Positions 8,081 to 17,118 of a stretch of 64,000 bases of DNA are shown in pieces. The stretch is from Betaproteobacteria bacterium (GTDB lineage: Bacteria > Pseudomonadota > Gammaproteobacteria > Burkholderiales > Casimicrobiaceae). The stretch's first letter is position 1, and every line of letters begins with the position of its first letter. Location: the NCBI GenBank assembly GCA_013298145.1, contig JAAFJO010000002.1, forward strand, positions 434,001-498,000, read 5' to 3'. Made by a program: the position numbers and the translations under genes. The notes below the pieces were generated by a model. The model had not been told where the DNA came from and ran no database searches. It saw nothing but the letters and a program-made list of their open reading frames with translations.

Positions 8081-10759
8081 ATGCGGTTAAGTGTTTTGTC
8101 GGTGGTCGGCTTCGCGATTCTGGCCTCTTCGTTGAGCACAGCGCAAGAAGCACATCGCGCTTTCTGGCGCGGTCAGTGGGTGAAATATTTCGAGGTGGAA
8201 GGCTATGCTGTCACCGAAGGCGATATCAAGATTGGCCCGATTGCAGAAGTGCGCGAATGGACGCGTCTTATGGAGCAGGGCGAGCGTGAATCCGCTCGCA
8301 TGCAAAAAGCGCTCACCATCGCCTCCGCGACGAATCTTTGGAATTTGCGCGATGCATCAGGCGTGGTGCAAGTGCCCTACGTCATCACCACCAATGTTTC
8401 CGGCGTGCAACCGGCGATTGATGAAGTCAATCGCGTACTCGCTGGCGTGCTACGCTGGATTCCGCGCACAACGGAAGTTGACTATGTTGACTTCAACTTA
8501 GCCACGGTGGGGCGTGGCGCGTGCGCGAGTTTCGTAGGTCGGCGCGGCGGACGCCAAGAGATTACGGGCGATCCAATCTGTTCAACATCGACCATCGTAC
8601 ACGAGATGGGCCATGCGATGGGCCTTTGGCATTCGCAACAAGACGCGAGCGCGAATGCCTTCATCGATTTCCGACTCGACAAAATGGAGCCGGGTTCGCG
8701 TAGCAACAGCCAGCCGATTTTTGGCGCACGAACGTTGAGCGGCTATGACTATGCGTCGATCATGCATTACACGCGCACGGGCTTTTCCGCGTCAAGTGAG
8801 AATCGTTTCGCGCTTGAAACGAAGCCGCCTGGAATGTTGTTGACGCCGCTTTCCACCTATTCGCCAGGTGACCTTGATGCGCTTTTCAGGCTCTACGGTA
8901 GAACGCCAACGACCACAACGATTCACACCAATCCGAGCGGCCTTCGCGTCGTGGTCAATGGCGTATCAACGACGACACCTGCCACATTTAACTGGCCAAT
9001 TGGATCGGTGCAGCGAATTTGGGTGGAGGATGGCCTGCAATCTACAGGCGGTTTCCGCCATGCCTTCGGTCGTTGGAGCCATGATCGTGCAACAACGCCT
9101 TCATCGCAGCTGACCTGGCAAGTGCGCGCAGGAGATGGCGGGCTCGGGCAGCCAACCGATGCACCGTCGGACACGGTGATCACGGCAAACTTCGTGCGCC
9201 TCATTGATGTGCAAACCACACCCGCGCAGCAAACGGGCGGGAGCGTGAGCTTTACACCGCAGCGCGCGCCGTGGCCAGGCACGCAGTCGCTCTATCCTCA
9301 GTTTTCAAGGTTCACGCTGGGCGCGCAACCCGCGAGTGGCTTCGAACATTTCTTTATTTGGGACAGCGCGTTTGCTTCCAGCGGTGGCCCCGGTGTTCGC
9401 CGCAACGTAACCCTCGATATCACTGGCAACACGCCGCTTCAAACCTTGGGTGCGAACTTTCATAGCGGGGCCGCCATCGCGCTCGACATCATCGGTGCTG
9501 GAACGGAAGATAGCGTTTCTGTTCGCGTTACGCCACCGGGCGGGAGCGCTGCTAATCAAACCGCGCCGCGACTCGCGCGCACGACACCCGGCACCTGGAA
9601 ATTCGAACTTACGCCCTCGCAAACTGTGGGTACATCAATTCGCTACGGTGCCGACGGTAATGAGGGGTTTGACGACCCGGCCGCTGGCACGATCGATATG
9701 CCAGCAAGTGGCGTGCGCCGCGCGGCGCTCCGGGTGTTTCGCGAAGTGCGGCCTTTCCGCGCAGTGGATCCGAGCTGTGCGGGCGGGGTAACGCTTTCCG
9801 ATTCGTCGCAGTGGCTGCGCACAGGATCGCCGCTCACCGTCACCCTTTCTAGCAACAACGTTGGCGTATTCACTGGCTGGACCGGAACGCTTTCCGGCAC
9901 GTCACTTACCCAAAACATTAGCGTGGGCTCAAATGTGCCGGAGTTCGTAGCGAACTTCAATTCCATCAGCGAACCTCTCGTGCTCGGTAGTGTCTCGCCC
10001 TCGTTCGTAGGCGATGAAACCCAAAACACAACCCTCATCTTGCGCGGAAGCGGCTTCACCAGCGCGTCCCAAGTCTGGATTGGTAACAACGTGTTCCCGT
10101 CGACGTTTGTGGATTCGCGCACCATGCGCGTGCAGGCGACGCGCGCCCTACTTGCAGCTGGCCGCTTGCCGATTTACGTTCGTAATTCGCTCGGATTTAG
10201 CTGCTTCGCATCCACCGATGCGCTAGCAGTTGATGTGCTCGAAGTGGGCCAAAGCGCTACCGCAACAGTGACTGAGTTTTACAACCCCGATCTCGACTAT
10301 TACTTCATGACCGGTCGCGCCATCGATAAGCAGATTCTGGATGGTCGTCCCGAATGGCGTCGCACGGGGCAAGACTTCAAAATCTTCTCGCAACAGAGCG
10401 ATGGTGCGCTGCCTTTCGAACGATTCTTCTTCGCGAACGCGGCGCGCGCGGGGCTGCGAGGCACACATTTCTACACCTCGCTCGCCAATGAGCAGCGCCT
10501 GTTGACTTCGCTGAATACCAAGAATGAAGCGCTTCGTGCAAAGCCCTTCCTCGAAGGCGTTGAGGGCTACACCATCGAAACGCTCGCAAACGGAACATGC
10601 CCATCGCAAACAATTCCGGTATATCGCGCATTCCGTGGCCCGCCGCGCTTCAATGACGACGCGAATCATCGCTTCAGTACATCCTTGACGCAGCATCAAG
10701 AGATGATCAACCGCCTAGGCTGGGCTGATGAAGGCATCGTGTTTTGCGCAGTGCAATAG
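8081..10759 (+). CDS. Secreted astacin-like zinc metalloprotease, multidomain
   Basis: An 892-residue predicted extracellular protein. Residues 1-21 form a signal peptide ending at STAQ. The protease domain (about 60-290) has the zinc motif HEMGHAMGLWH (174-184) and a downstream Met-turn SIMHY, the M12A/astacin arrangement. The middle section carries beta-rich segments including a bacterial-repeat-like GVFTGWTGT stretch and an IPT/TIG-like domain around SPSFVGDETQNTTLILRGSG. The C-terminus contains repeats around YYFMTG and GTHFYTS, resembling the DUF5648-type module of secreted betaproteobacterial proteins. GGAG before the ATG at 8081 and the signal peptide decide the start. Probably digests external protein; the substrate is unknown. 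It is followed by a 13-bp-stem palindrome. Confidence 0.85.
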   Translation: MRLSVLSVVGFAILASSLSTAQEAHRAFWRGQWVKYFEVEGYAVTEGDIKIGPIAEVREWTRLMEQGERESARMQKALTIASATNLWNLRDASGVVQVPYVITTNVSGVQPAIDEVNRVLAGVLRWIPRTTEVDYVDFNLATVGRGACASFVGRRGGRQEITGDPICSTSTIVHEMGHAMGLWHSQQDASANAFIDFRLDKMEPGSRSNSQPIFGARTLSGYDYASIMHYTRTGFSASSENRFALETKPPGMLLTPLSTYSPGDLDALFRLYGRTPTTTTIHTNPSGLRVVVNGVSTTTPATFNWPIGSVQRIWVEDGLQSTGGFRHAFGRWSHDRATTPSSQLTWQVRAGDGGLGQPTDAPSDTVITANFVRLIDVQTTPAQQTGGSVSFTPQRAPWPGTQSLYPQFSRFTLGAQPASGFEHFFIWDSAFASSGGPGVRRNVTLDITGNTPLQTLGANFHSGAAIALDIIGAGTEDSVSVRVTPPGGSAANQTAPRLARTTPGTWKFELTPSQTVGTSIRYGADGNEGFDDPAAGTIDMPASGVRRAALRVFREVRPFRAVDPSCAGGVTLSDSSQWLRTGSPLTVTLSSNNVGVFTGWTGTLSGTSLTQNISVGSNVPEFVANFNSISEPLVLGSVSPSFVGDETQNTTLILRGSGFTSASQVWIGNNVFPSTFVDSRTMRVQATRALLAAGRLPIYVRNSLGFSCFASTDALAVDVLEVGQSATATVTEFYNPDLDYYFMTGRAIDKQILDGRPEWRRTGQDFKIFSQQSDGALPFERFFFANAARAGLRGTHFYTSLANEQRLLTSLNTKNEALRAKPFLEGVEGYTIETLANGTCPSQTIPVYRAFRGPPRFNDDANHRFSTSLTQHQEMINRLGWADEGIVFCAVQ

Positions 10760-10771
10760 CGTATAAAATAT

Positions 10772-10804
10772 AGCTCTAGCCCAAATTATTATTGGGCTAG
10801 AGCT
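10772..10804. terminator. Long palindrome / AT-rich repeat C, likely transcript end
   Basis: Perfect 13-bp arms AGCTCTAGCCCAA (10772-10784) and TTGGGCTAGAGCT (10792-10804) with a 7-nt loop, 12 bp after the metalloprotease stop. AT-rich sequence and a second CTAGCC motif follow to about 10850, as in the other GGGCTA elements. There is no clear T-run, so it may be a repeat that stabilises the mRNA end rather than a canonical terminator. Confidence 0.6.
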
Positions 10805-10974
10805 CATTTATTTATTAAATGGATAATACTTATTGAATGTGGCTAGCCGAAATTAAATCGGGCTCTTAGCTTATTTTCTGGTGCTTAGATTTTTTGCTGA
10901 TTGTGCGTTCGCCTTGCCCGCTGAACGCGGCGCTCCCGCTAGCATGAGTCGTTCATCGACTCGCGGATCGCGCC

Positions 10975-12390
10975 ATGCCTCAGATTGAAACCGATTACCT
11001 CATCGTTGGCGCGGGCGCGGCGGCGCTTGCCTTCGCAGATACGCTGGTCCGAGAATCTGACGCGCACATCACCATCGTGGATCGGCGCGCGCAGCCGGGC
11101 GGTCATTGGAATGACGCCTATCCCTTCGTAGCGCTGCATCAGCCCTCCGCGTTTTACGGCGTGAATTCGCTGCCGCTCGGCACGCTTCGCAAAGACACCA
11201 CAGGTCCGAACGCGGGCTACTATGAGTTGGCGAGCGGCGCGGAAGTGCTCGGCTACTTTCAGAAAGTGATGCACGAATCGCTGCTGCCAACAGCGCGCGT
11301 TACCTATCGCCCGATGAGCGAATACTCGCAGGCCGATGGCATCACATCGCTCCTCACGGGCGAGAAAACCCAAGTTCATGTGCGCAAGAAATTGGTTGAT
11401 GCCAACTACTTTGGCCCGAGCATTCCGGCCACGCAGCGCCCCGCGTTCGCCATCGCGGATGGTGTTGAGCGAGTCACGCCGACCGGCCTCACCCAGCGCT
11501 GGGCGAAGGCCGATGTACCGCCGAGCCGCTACTGCATTCTGGGCGCCGGAAAAACAGCGATGGACGCTGGCGTTTGGCTGCTCACGAACGGTGTTCCTGC
11601 GGATCGAATCTCGTGGGTGATGCCGCGCGATTCGTGGCTCGTCGATCGCGCGACCACGCAGCCAGGCGAGGAGTTTTTTCACGCAGCCATTGGCGGCCAA
11701 GCGATGCAGATGAAAGCGCTCGCCGAAGCCAGCGACATTGATGATCTCTTCCTGCGCATGGAAGCCAGCGGCCAAATGCTTCGCATTGATCGCAGCAAAA
11801 CGCCGCGCATGTTTCATTACGCAACGATTTCCGAAGGCGAAGTGGAATTGCTGCGGCAAATCAACCACGTGATTCGCATGGGGCGCGTGAGAGCGATTGA
11901 GCGTGACGCGCTGGTGCTCGGAGCCGGGCGCGAAGCGATGCCCGCCGATACGCTCTACATCGATTGCACTGCCTCGGCAGTCGAACCGCGACCGATGCTG
12001 CCGATTTTTGAAGAGAACAAAATCACGCTGCAACTCGTGCGCGCCCCACTCATCAGCTTTAGCGCCGCAATTATTGCGTACGTTGAAGCGCACTACGAGG
12101 GCGACGCGCAAAAGAACGCGCTCTGCGGCAACGTCCCCTTCCCGAAAGAAATCGTTGGCTTCGTCGAATCAACGCTCGCCAACATGCAAAACCAAATGCG
12201 CTGGGGGCAAGACAAAACGCTGCGCAAATGGATGCACGAAAGCCGCCTAGACGGCTTCGGCAAAGCTGTCGCCTCTATCCCACCCACAGATACCGAAAAA
12301 ATCGCTGTGCTCAACCAGTTACGCAGCTATTCCGCAGCGGCGATGGCGAACGCGCCTAAGTTGCTGGCGAGTTGGAAGAGGGAGTCTTAG
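10975..12390 (+). CDS. FAD/NAD(P)-binding oxidoreductase
   Basis: A 471-residue flavoprotein with an N-terminal Rossmann motif VGAGAAALAFADTL (12-25) and a second nucleotide-binding motif LGAGKTAMDAG (around 183-193), an arrangement like flavin monooxygenases and related NAD(P)H-dependent oxidases. The PGGHWNDAYP segment (about 40-50) resembles the flavin-contacting region of such enzymes. The substrate is not deducible. It starts with ATG 16 bases after a GAGTCGTTC stretch; no strong ribosome-binding site is seen. Isolated between the metalloprotease and an accessory islet. No transmembrane segment or signal peptide is seen, so it is presumably cytoplasmic. Confidence 0.75.
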   Translation: MPQIETDYLIVGAGAAALAFADTLVRESDAHITIVDRRAQPGGHWNDAYPFVALHQPSAFYGVNSLPLGTLRKDTTGPNAGYYELASGAEVLGYFQKVMHESLLPTARVTYRPMSEYSQADGITSLLTGEKTQVHVRKKLVDANYFGPSIPATQRPAFAIADGVERVTPTGLTQRWAKADVPPSRYCILGAGKTAMDAGVWLLTNGVPADRISWVMPRDSWLVDRATTQPGEEFFHAAIGGQAMQMKALAEASDIDDLFLRMEASGQMLRIDRSKTPRMFHYATISEGEVELLRQINHVIRMGRVRAIERDALVLGAGREAMPADTLYIDCTASAVEPRPMLPIFEENKITLQLVRAPLISFSAAIIAYVEAHYEGDAQKNALCGNVPFPKEIVGFVESTLANMQNQMRWGQDKTLRKWMHESRLDGFGKAVASIPPTDTEKIAVLNQLRSYSAAAMANAPKLLASWKRES

Positions 12391-12456
12391 GGCGGGCACC
12401 CCGTGCCCACCAATGTGGGTGCGTTGAGGCAGATGGTGGGCAGGGGCTGCCCACCC
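12390..12456. repeat. GC-rich palindromic repeat (GGTGGGC family), copy 1
   Basis: Contains two stems: GGGCACCCCGTGCCC (12394-12408) and perfect 9-bp arms GGTGGGCAG (12435-12443) and CTGCCCACC (12447-12455). Similar sequences occur at about 13000-13026 and 13440-13460, bracketing the small genes of this islet. Confidence 0.7.
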
Positions 12457-12589
12457 TACTCGGCGTCCGTTCAGTCACCTTCGATAGATATCTGCCTATT
12501 TTGGCGATGCAAATCATGTTTCCATCGCTAGTGTCGCAGGGCGTACTGCGAACGCGCGGAAGTGCTTCATCACAACTACACTCGGAAGC

Positions 12590-12997
12590 ATGGAAGACTC
12601 AGCTTTCTCCCTTGCTGAGGACTCAGAGATATCGTTTGGTGTGATCTGCGGCAAGGACATCGATGCTGTGCTCAGTAGAGATCATGCAGCTGTCAGAGCC
12701 TGGGCAATTGAGGTGCTCCAGACTGCACTGGACCGCGTACTGATTTATAGATCGGACTCGCACGAGCTGTTTCACCTTGCCGTCGAAGTCTTGTGGCAGT
12801 TCTCTGGTGGTGAGGCCAACGAGTCGGATCAGTTCAAAATCCGTGAATGGTTAGACAAGGAACACCCACGCGGTCGGCAATGGTCCGAGTTTGTGGCTTT
12901 TGCCTCTTGTTTTATTGAGGACGCGAATGCACTGTATGTGACTGAGTTGGAAAGGCAAAAGCAGACACCAATTAGTGACGGCGATCTGCCGTTCTAG
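12590..12997 (+). CDS. Hypothetical protein
   Basis: A 135-residue soluble, acidic, apparently helical protein with no recognised domain, signal peptide or membrane segment. Tryptophans W39, W69, W86 and W97 are spread along it. The ATG at 12590 has only a weak upstream GGAAG. It sits alone between two GGTGGGC palindromic repeats and faces the convergent nucleotidyltransferase gene. Base composition appears a little more AT-rich than that of the flanking metabolic genes, which together with the repeats suggests an accessory insertion. It could be an immunity protein or a degraded gene-family member; nothing in the sequence settles this. Confidence 0.55.
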   Translation: MEDSAFSLAEDSEISFGVICGKDIDAVLSRDHAAVRAWAIEVLQTALDRVLIYRSDSHELFHLAVEVLWQFSGGEANESDQFKIREWLDKEHPRGRQWSEFVAFASCFIEDANALYVTELERQKQTPISDGDLPF

Positions 12998-12999
12998 CC

Positions 13000-13026
13000 G
13001 TGCAGGGGCGGCACCGCCTGCCCACA
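13000..13026. repeat. GC-rich palindromic repeat (GGTGGGC family), copy 2
   Basis: A shortened relative containing GCAGGGGCGGCACCGCCTGC followed by CCAC, located between two convergent small genes. Confidence 0.45.
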
Positions 13027-13033
13027 AGTGTGT

Positions 13034-13324
13034 TCAGACTTTGCGCGCTTCGCGAATCACCTGTTCACGGAATTTATCTGGGAGCGCACGCGGCGTGAGG
13101 ACATCGACTGTGACGTGAAGCATCCGCGCCACCTCCAACTGCAAGCGCGCAATGTCCATCATGGTGGTTTCGTTCGTGGGCTCAACCAACAAATCCAAAT
13201 CGCTGTCGTCCGTATCTTCCCCGTGCAGCACAGAGCCAAACACGCGAACGTTCGTCACGCGATGACGTAAGGCGATTTCGCGGATCTCATCCCGATGAGT
13301 GTTCAGAGCTTCGGAGGGGCGCAT
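13034..13324 (-). CDS. MNT-type nucleotidyltransferase, orphan antitoxin-like
   Basis: A 96-residue minimal nucleotidyltransferase. The catalytic pattern is clear: VFGS with G30-S31, then DSDLDLLVE with D42 and D44. Proteins of this family (MntA) normally neutralise a HEPN ribonuclease (HepT) by adding nucleotides to it, and the hepT gene usually overlaps the mntA stop codon. Here the sequence after the stop (below 13034, reading leftward) is a palindrome and the end of a convergent hypothetical gene, with no HepT homologue. The next gene upstream on the same strand (13662-14363) has a possible HEPN motif but is separated by about 340 bp. An orphan remnant or a divergent pair is possible. Confidence 0.75.
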   Translation of the reverse strand: MRPSEALNTHRDEIREIALRHRVTNVRVFGSVLHGEDTDDSDLDLLVEPTNETTMMDIARLQLEVARMLHVTVDVLTPRALPDKFREQVIREARKV

Positions 13325-13661
13325 TCTTCAATTTTAGTAGCGAGTTGACATTTGCGCGTGCGCGCCTTTTTCGTCCAAATGAGTCCAGCCCCGGACTTTC
13401 GAAGCGTGGAACACCTAAAAACCATGTGTTCACGCTGGTGGTGGGTAGGGGGCGCCCACCCCGCCCGCCCGACAGCGATTCGTTGTCTGCTGCATATTGC
13501 GATTAGCAACGCACTCAGGCAGAGCCCTTGATGACAAGGGCCACAATAGAGCCCTCGTAGTAGAGCTCCTCCTAGCTGCCGGGTGAATGGGTGCGCCCAA
13601 TCCGGTTTTGCAAGACCTATCGCTTGCCTCCGAACCTTTCGGGGACTCCATGCGCGAGGCG
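13325..13661. other. Intergenic region with palindrome
   Basis: About 340 bp without a supported gene. It contains GGTGGG (13440-13445) and CCCACC (13455-13460), a third copy of the GC-rich palindrome family. Weak open frames here have poor starts and were not accepted. Confidence 0.5.
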
Positions 13662-14363
13662 TTAGGCGTCACCTGAGGAATTGCTGGCTTCGGACTCTGC
13701 GTGGTTGCCCGAAATTACTTCAATCGTCGCTGAAATAGTGAGTTTTGGTGGACCACCTGGCTCCGGGAGCGACTTTGAGTCAAATGAGGGGTACAAAGCG
13801 CATACCTGAAGAAAGGCCGCATGAAGTAGGTGGCAGAGTTTGGATGTTTCCACTCGCTTGTCTCGAAACCGTATCCACTTACCTTCACCGCTAAAGACTA
13901 TAGAAATCGGCCCATTGCCGGTTTCCCCAGGCACAATCTGGGAGTGCATGTGCTCAAACTGATTACGCAGTCCCTTGAGCCTCTCAAATGCATCGTCGAG
14001 ACTTCCGTTTTTCGCTTGAGGGTCTGATGATTGCATTCGTCCTAAAGCTGAGAGAACCCGATTGAGAGCCATGACACAGCCTTCAAGCTGTTCTGAAACG
14101 TCGAGCAGGTACAAGACAGCTCCACCATCCGCAACTTGGTGGGCTTGTTCTTGAAGTTGCACGAGTTCTCTCGCTCTTATGTACTGCCTTGCTGCTGACG
14201 CGAGCGTATGAAGGAGCCAGCTCCGAAGTCTGACTTCCTTTAGCGAAACCGCAGGCTCAGGAACGAACATCACAAGGAGTAACGAATGGCGCTTGAGCCC
14301 CTCTACATTCATTGTCAATGGAGGGATATTCGCAGATTTCGGAAGAGCATCAAATGAGTTCAC
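13662..14363 (-). CDS. Hypothetical protein with HEPN-like R-x4-H motif
   Basis: A 233-residue protein from a GTG start with GGAAGG about 7 bp upstream. No known family was recognised. The region 85-145 looks helical and carries LRNQFEHMHSQI, in which R133, N134 and H138 form the R(N)x4H pattern used by HEPN RNases. The C-terminal third (150-215) contains beta-like segments and prolines. Codon use (more TTT, AGA, GTA) differs from neighbouring housekeeping genes, and it lies in an islet with an orphan MNT nucleotidyltransferase. It could be a defence- or toxin-like ribonuclease, but a structural HEPN-like fold without activity is equally possible. It has no signal peptide. Confidence 0.6.
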   Translation of the reverse strand: MNSFDALPKSANIPPLTMNVEGLKRHSLLLVMFVPEPAVSLKEVRLRSWLLHTLASAARQYIRARELVQLQEQAHQVADGGAVLYLLDVSEQLEGCVMALNRVLSALGRMQSSDPQAKNGSLDDAFERLKGLRNQFEHMHSQIVPGETGNGPISIVFSGEGKWIRFRDKRVETSKLCHLLHAAFLQVCALYPSFDSKSLPEPGGPPKLTISATIEVISGNHAESEASNSSGDA

Positions 14364-14511
14364 TTCTTAACCTTCCGAGAGCTTCGTTTGCGCCACCTGA
14401 AGTGTTCAGTACAACAGTCACAACCCCAACTTTACAAAAGTGCGCCAACCAAGATTGCTTCCTGCTTCGCGCGGTACATACATTCGGCCATAGCAACGGC
14501 GCGCGTCCTCC

Positions 14512-16074
14512 CTACCGCCTCCCCCCCAATATCGACCCCAGCACTCCGCGAATAACGCGCCGGCCAACCTCACTACCAATCGCGCGCGCAGCGGACTTCA
14601 TGAGTGCTTCACCTGCGCCTTCGCGTTTCCGTATCGTGCCGCCCCGCGGGCCGCGTTCGGGTTCGCCGCCGCCAAGTAGTCCACCGAGTTTGCCGAAGAA
14701 GCCCGCTTCTTCTTTCGCGGCTTCGACCGCGCCGTCGCTTGCGCTAGTCGCTGCGTCGGTCGCTGCCTCTCCGGCTGCTTCGGGCATCTTGTTGTTCACG
14801 CGCCCGGTGAGCACTTCATAGGCGCTTTCGCGATCCACTGTTTCATCATAAACACCGCTCACGAGCGACTGTTTTCTGAGTTCATCGCGCTCGGGTGCGG
14901 TGACAGGGCCGATGCGCGACGAGGGCGGGATGATCCACGCGCGCTCCACTGGATTCGGGCGGCCTTTTTCGTCGAGGAAAGAGACTAGCGCTTCGCCGGT
15001 GGCAAGTTCGGTGATCGTTTTTTCGGTGTCGATTTTTGGATTCGGTCGGAAGGTCGCGGCGGCTGTTTTCACAGCCTCTGCATCGCGCGGCGTATAGGCG
15101 CGAAGCGCATGTTGAATGCGGTTACCGAGTTGACCGAGCACGACATCGGGCACGTCAAGCGGATTCTGCGTAACGAAATACACGCCAACGCCTTTTGAGC
15201 GCACGAGCCGAACAACTTGCTCGATCCGCGTGCGTAGCTCCGGCGGCGCTTCACTAAACAGGAGATGCGCTTCGTCGAAAAAGAACGCGAGCTTGGGTTT
15301 GTCAGGATCGCCCACCTCGGGCAATGACTCAAACAGCTCAGAGAGAAGCCACAAAAGAAACGTTGCGTAGATGCGCGGGTTCGAGAGCAGTTTGTCGGCC
15401 GCGAGAATATTGACGACGCCTTTGCCATCGACCGTTTGCATTAAATCATCAAGATTGAGCGCGGGCTCGCCGAAGAATTTCTCGCCGCCTTGCGATTCAA
15501 TGGTCAAGATGCCGCGCTGAATCGCGCCGATGGATGCGCCGCTGATGTTGCCGTATTTGAGTTGATATTCCTTCGCGTTTTCGCCCGCATGCACGAGGAG
15601 CGCGCGCAAGTCTTTCAAATCAAGCAACAACAATCCTTTGTCATCGGCAATTTTGAACACGGCGGTGAGCACACCGTTTTGCGTTTCATTCAAATTCAAA
15701 ATGCGCGAGAGAAGGAGCGGGCCCATTTCTGAAACGGTCGCACGAAGCGGATGACCTTGCTCGCCGAATACGTCCCAGCACGTCACGGGAAACGATTCGT
15801 TGGTAAACCCCGTGAGCTTCAATTGCGCGACGCGATCTTCAACGCGCTTGTTGCCGCCGCCCGCTTGCGAAAGGCCCGTGAGATCGCCTTTCACGTCCGC
15901 CATGAATGTGGGTACGCCGATACGCGAAAAGCCTTCGGCGAGCACTTGCAAGCTCACTGTCTTGCCGGTGCCGGTCGCGCCCGTGATCAGGCCGTGGCGA
16001 TTGGCGAGTTTGGGAAGGATTGCGACATCCGTGTTGGTGTCAATCGTTTTTGCGACGAGGAAAGGATTAGCCAT
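14512..16074 (-). CDS. HerA/YjgR-like ATPase (DUF853)
   Basis: A 520-residue P-loop ATPase of the HerA/FtsK superfamily, close in layout to E. coli YjgR. Walker A is GATGTGKT (32-39); the Walker B-like motif is [12 protein letters not shown], followed by an arginine-finger region [17 protein letters not shown]. The C-terminal 90 residues are Ala/Gly-rich and end in a basic tail ([17 protein letters not shown]), possibly a flexible or membrane/DNA-contacting segment. The cellular role of the family is not well established. Divergent from the SDR gene at 16199, with a 124-bp shared upstream region. It is not next to nurA, so it is unlikely to be the HerA-NurA end-resection pair. Confidence 0.85.
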   Translation of the reverse strand: MANPFLVAKTIDTNTDVAILPKLANRHGLITGATGTGKTVSLQVLAEGFSRIGVPTFMADVKGDLTGLSQAGGGNKRVEDRVAQLKLTGFTNESFPVTCWDVFGEQGHPLRATVSEMGPLLLSRILNLNETQNGVLTAVFKIADDKGLLLLDLKDLRALLVHAGENAKEYQLKYGNISGASIGAIQRGILTIESQGGEKFFGEPALNLDDLMQTVDGKGVVNILAADKLLSNPRIYATFLLWLLSELFESLPEVGDPDKPKLAFFFDEAHLLFSEAPPELRTRIEQVVRLVRSKGVGVYFVTQNPLDVPDVVLGQLGNRIQHALRAYTPRDAEAVKTAAATFRPNPKIDTEKTITELATGEALVSFLDEKGRPNPVERAWIIPPSSRIGPVTAPERDELRKQSLVSGVYDETVDRESAYEVLTGRVNNKMPEAAGEAATDAATSASDGAVEAAKEEAGFFGKLGGLLGGGEPERGPRGGTIRKREGAGEALMKSAARAIGSEVGRRVIRGVLGSILGGRR

Positions 16075-16198
16075 AGGAAGTTCGCTGTGTTTATTTCAGG
16101 AGATTATGCGGTTTCTCCTCGTGAAGCAGGATTCGGAAGTCCCGCATAATTCGCCCTAAGCAACTTTACGTTTACGTCAACTTGAAAGGCAGGCGGCT

Positions 16199-16957
16199 GT
16201 GGAAATCGCTGGAAAAGTATTCATCATTACTGGAGGAGCTTCAGGACTTGGAGCAGGGGTTGCGCGGGCCATCGCGAAGAAAAACGGCAAAGTAGTGATT
16301 GCTGATATTCAAGCGGAAGTCGTTGAAAAACTTGCGGCTGACATTAATGGTTTATTTGTGAAATGCGATGTCACTAACGAGGCGGACGCGAAGGCGGTTG
16401 TCGCTGCTGCGACAGCACTTGGCGAGTTGCGCGGACTGGTGAACTGCGCAGGCGTGGCCACCGGTGAGCGCGTGGTGGGGCGCGAGGGCGCGAGCGGCAT
16501 CGCAAAGTTCGCCAAAACCGTGCAGATCAATTTGATCGGAACGTACAACCTGCTCAATCAGGCAGCGACCGCAATGTCTGCGCTGCCCGCGACCGCGGAC
16601 GGTGAGCGCGGCGTGATTGTGAACACCGCGTCTGTTGCTGCGTTCGACGGTCAAATCGGACAAGCGGCGTACGCAGCGTCGAAAGCGGGCGTAGCCGGGA
16701 TGACCTTGCCTGTGGCACGCGAACTTGCCAAGTTTGGTATTCGTGTGATGACCGTCGCGCCAGGTATTTTTGAAACGCCGATGCTCATGGGCATGACGCC
16801 GGAAATCCAAGCGAGTTTGGGGCAAATGGTGCCGTTCCCGCCGCGCCTTGGCAAACCCGCCGAATTCGCAAACTTGGTGATGCACATTTTTGACAACGTG
16901 ATGCTGAACGGCGAAGTGATTCGTCTAGACGGCGCGATTCGGATGGCACCGAAGTGA
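16199..16957 (+). CDS. SDR-family 3-hydroxyacyl-CoA dehydrogenase
   Basis: A 252-residue classical short-chain dehydrogenase, most like type II 3-hydroxyacyl-CoA dehydrogenases (HSD17B10 group), which oxidise 3-hydroxyacyl-CoA with NAD. The cofactor motif TGGASGLG is at 11-18, NCAG at 82-85, and catalytic S145, Y158 and K162 are in place. D36 after the second strand (VIAD) suggests NAD preference. The start codon is GTG at 16199, with AAAGGCAGG upstream. A perfect 15-bp stem hairpin follows the stop. It is probably part of fatty-acid or branched-chain acyl degradation together with the acyl-CoA dehydrogenase at 6.1 kb and the MaoC protein at 19.2 kb, though they are not in one operon. Confidence 0.88.
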   Translation: MEIAGKVFIITGGASGLGAGVARAIAKKNGKVVIADIQAEVVEKLAADINGLFVKCDVTNEADAKAVVAAATALGELRGLVNCAGVATGERVVGREGASGIAKFAKTVQINLIGTYNLLNQAATAMSALPATADGERGVIVNTASVAAFDGQIGQAAYAASKAGVAGMTLPVARELAKFGIRVMTVAPGIFETPMLMGMTPEIQASLGQMVPFPPRLGKPAEFANLVMHIFDNVMLNGEVIRLDGAIRMAPK

Positions 16958-16965
16958 AGCGGTAT

Positions 16966-17004
16966 CCGAACTCGCGTCGCATCTTTACTGCGACGCGAGT
17001 TCGG
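16966..17004. terminator. Hairpin with perfect 15-bp stem
   Basis: CCGAACTCGCGTCGC (16966-16980) and its exact complement at 16990-17004 with a 9-nt loop, 9 bp after the SDR stop codon. There is no T-run, so it is a likely transcript-end or mRNA-stabilising structure rather than a textbook terminator. Confidence 0.75.
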
Positions 17005-17118
17005 CGAATGCCGCTTCATCCCCGCGTTGGCAGGCATTTAGTTCGTGCCAGTGAGCGAGGCGAAGACGTCTTCCGCCCGTAAAATCCCTACTTCCCTCTC
17101 ACGCGCAGCAGGCTCGCC

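Noticed and set aside
10939..12111. 390-codon minus-strand open frame
   Set aside because: It is the antisense shadow of the flavoprotein gene; His/Arg-rich composition and no family similarity.
13630..13670. GCCTAAC at the stop codon of the 13662-14363 gene, like the start of an integron attC site
   Set aside because: No matching GTTRRRY core and no attC-like palindrome follow within 150 bp, and neighbouring genes lack such sites.
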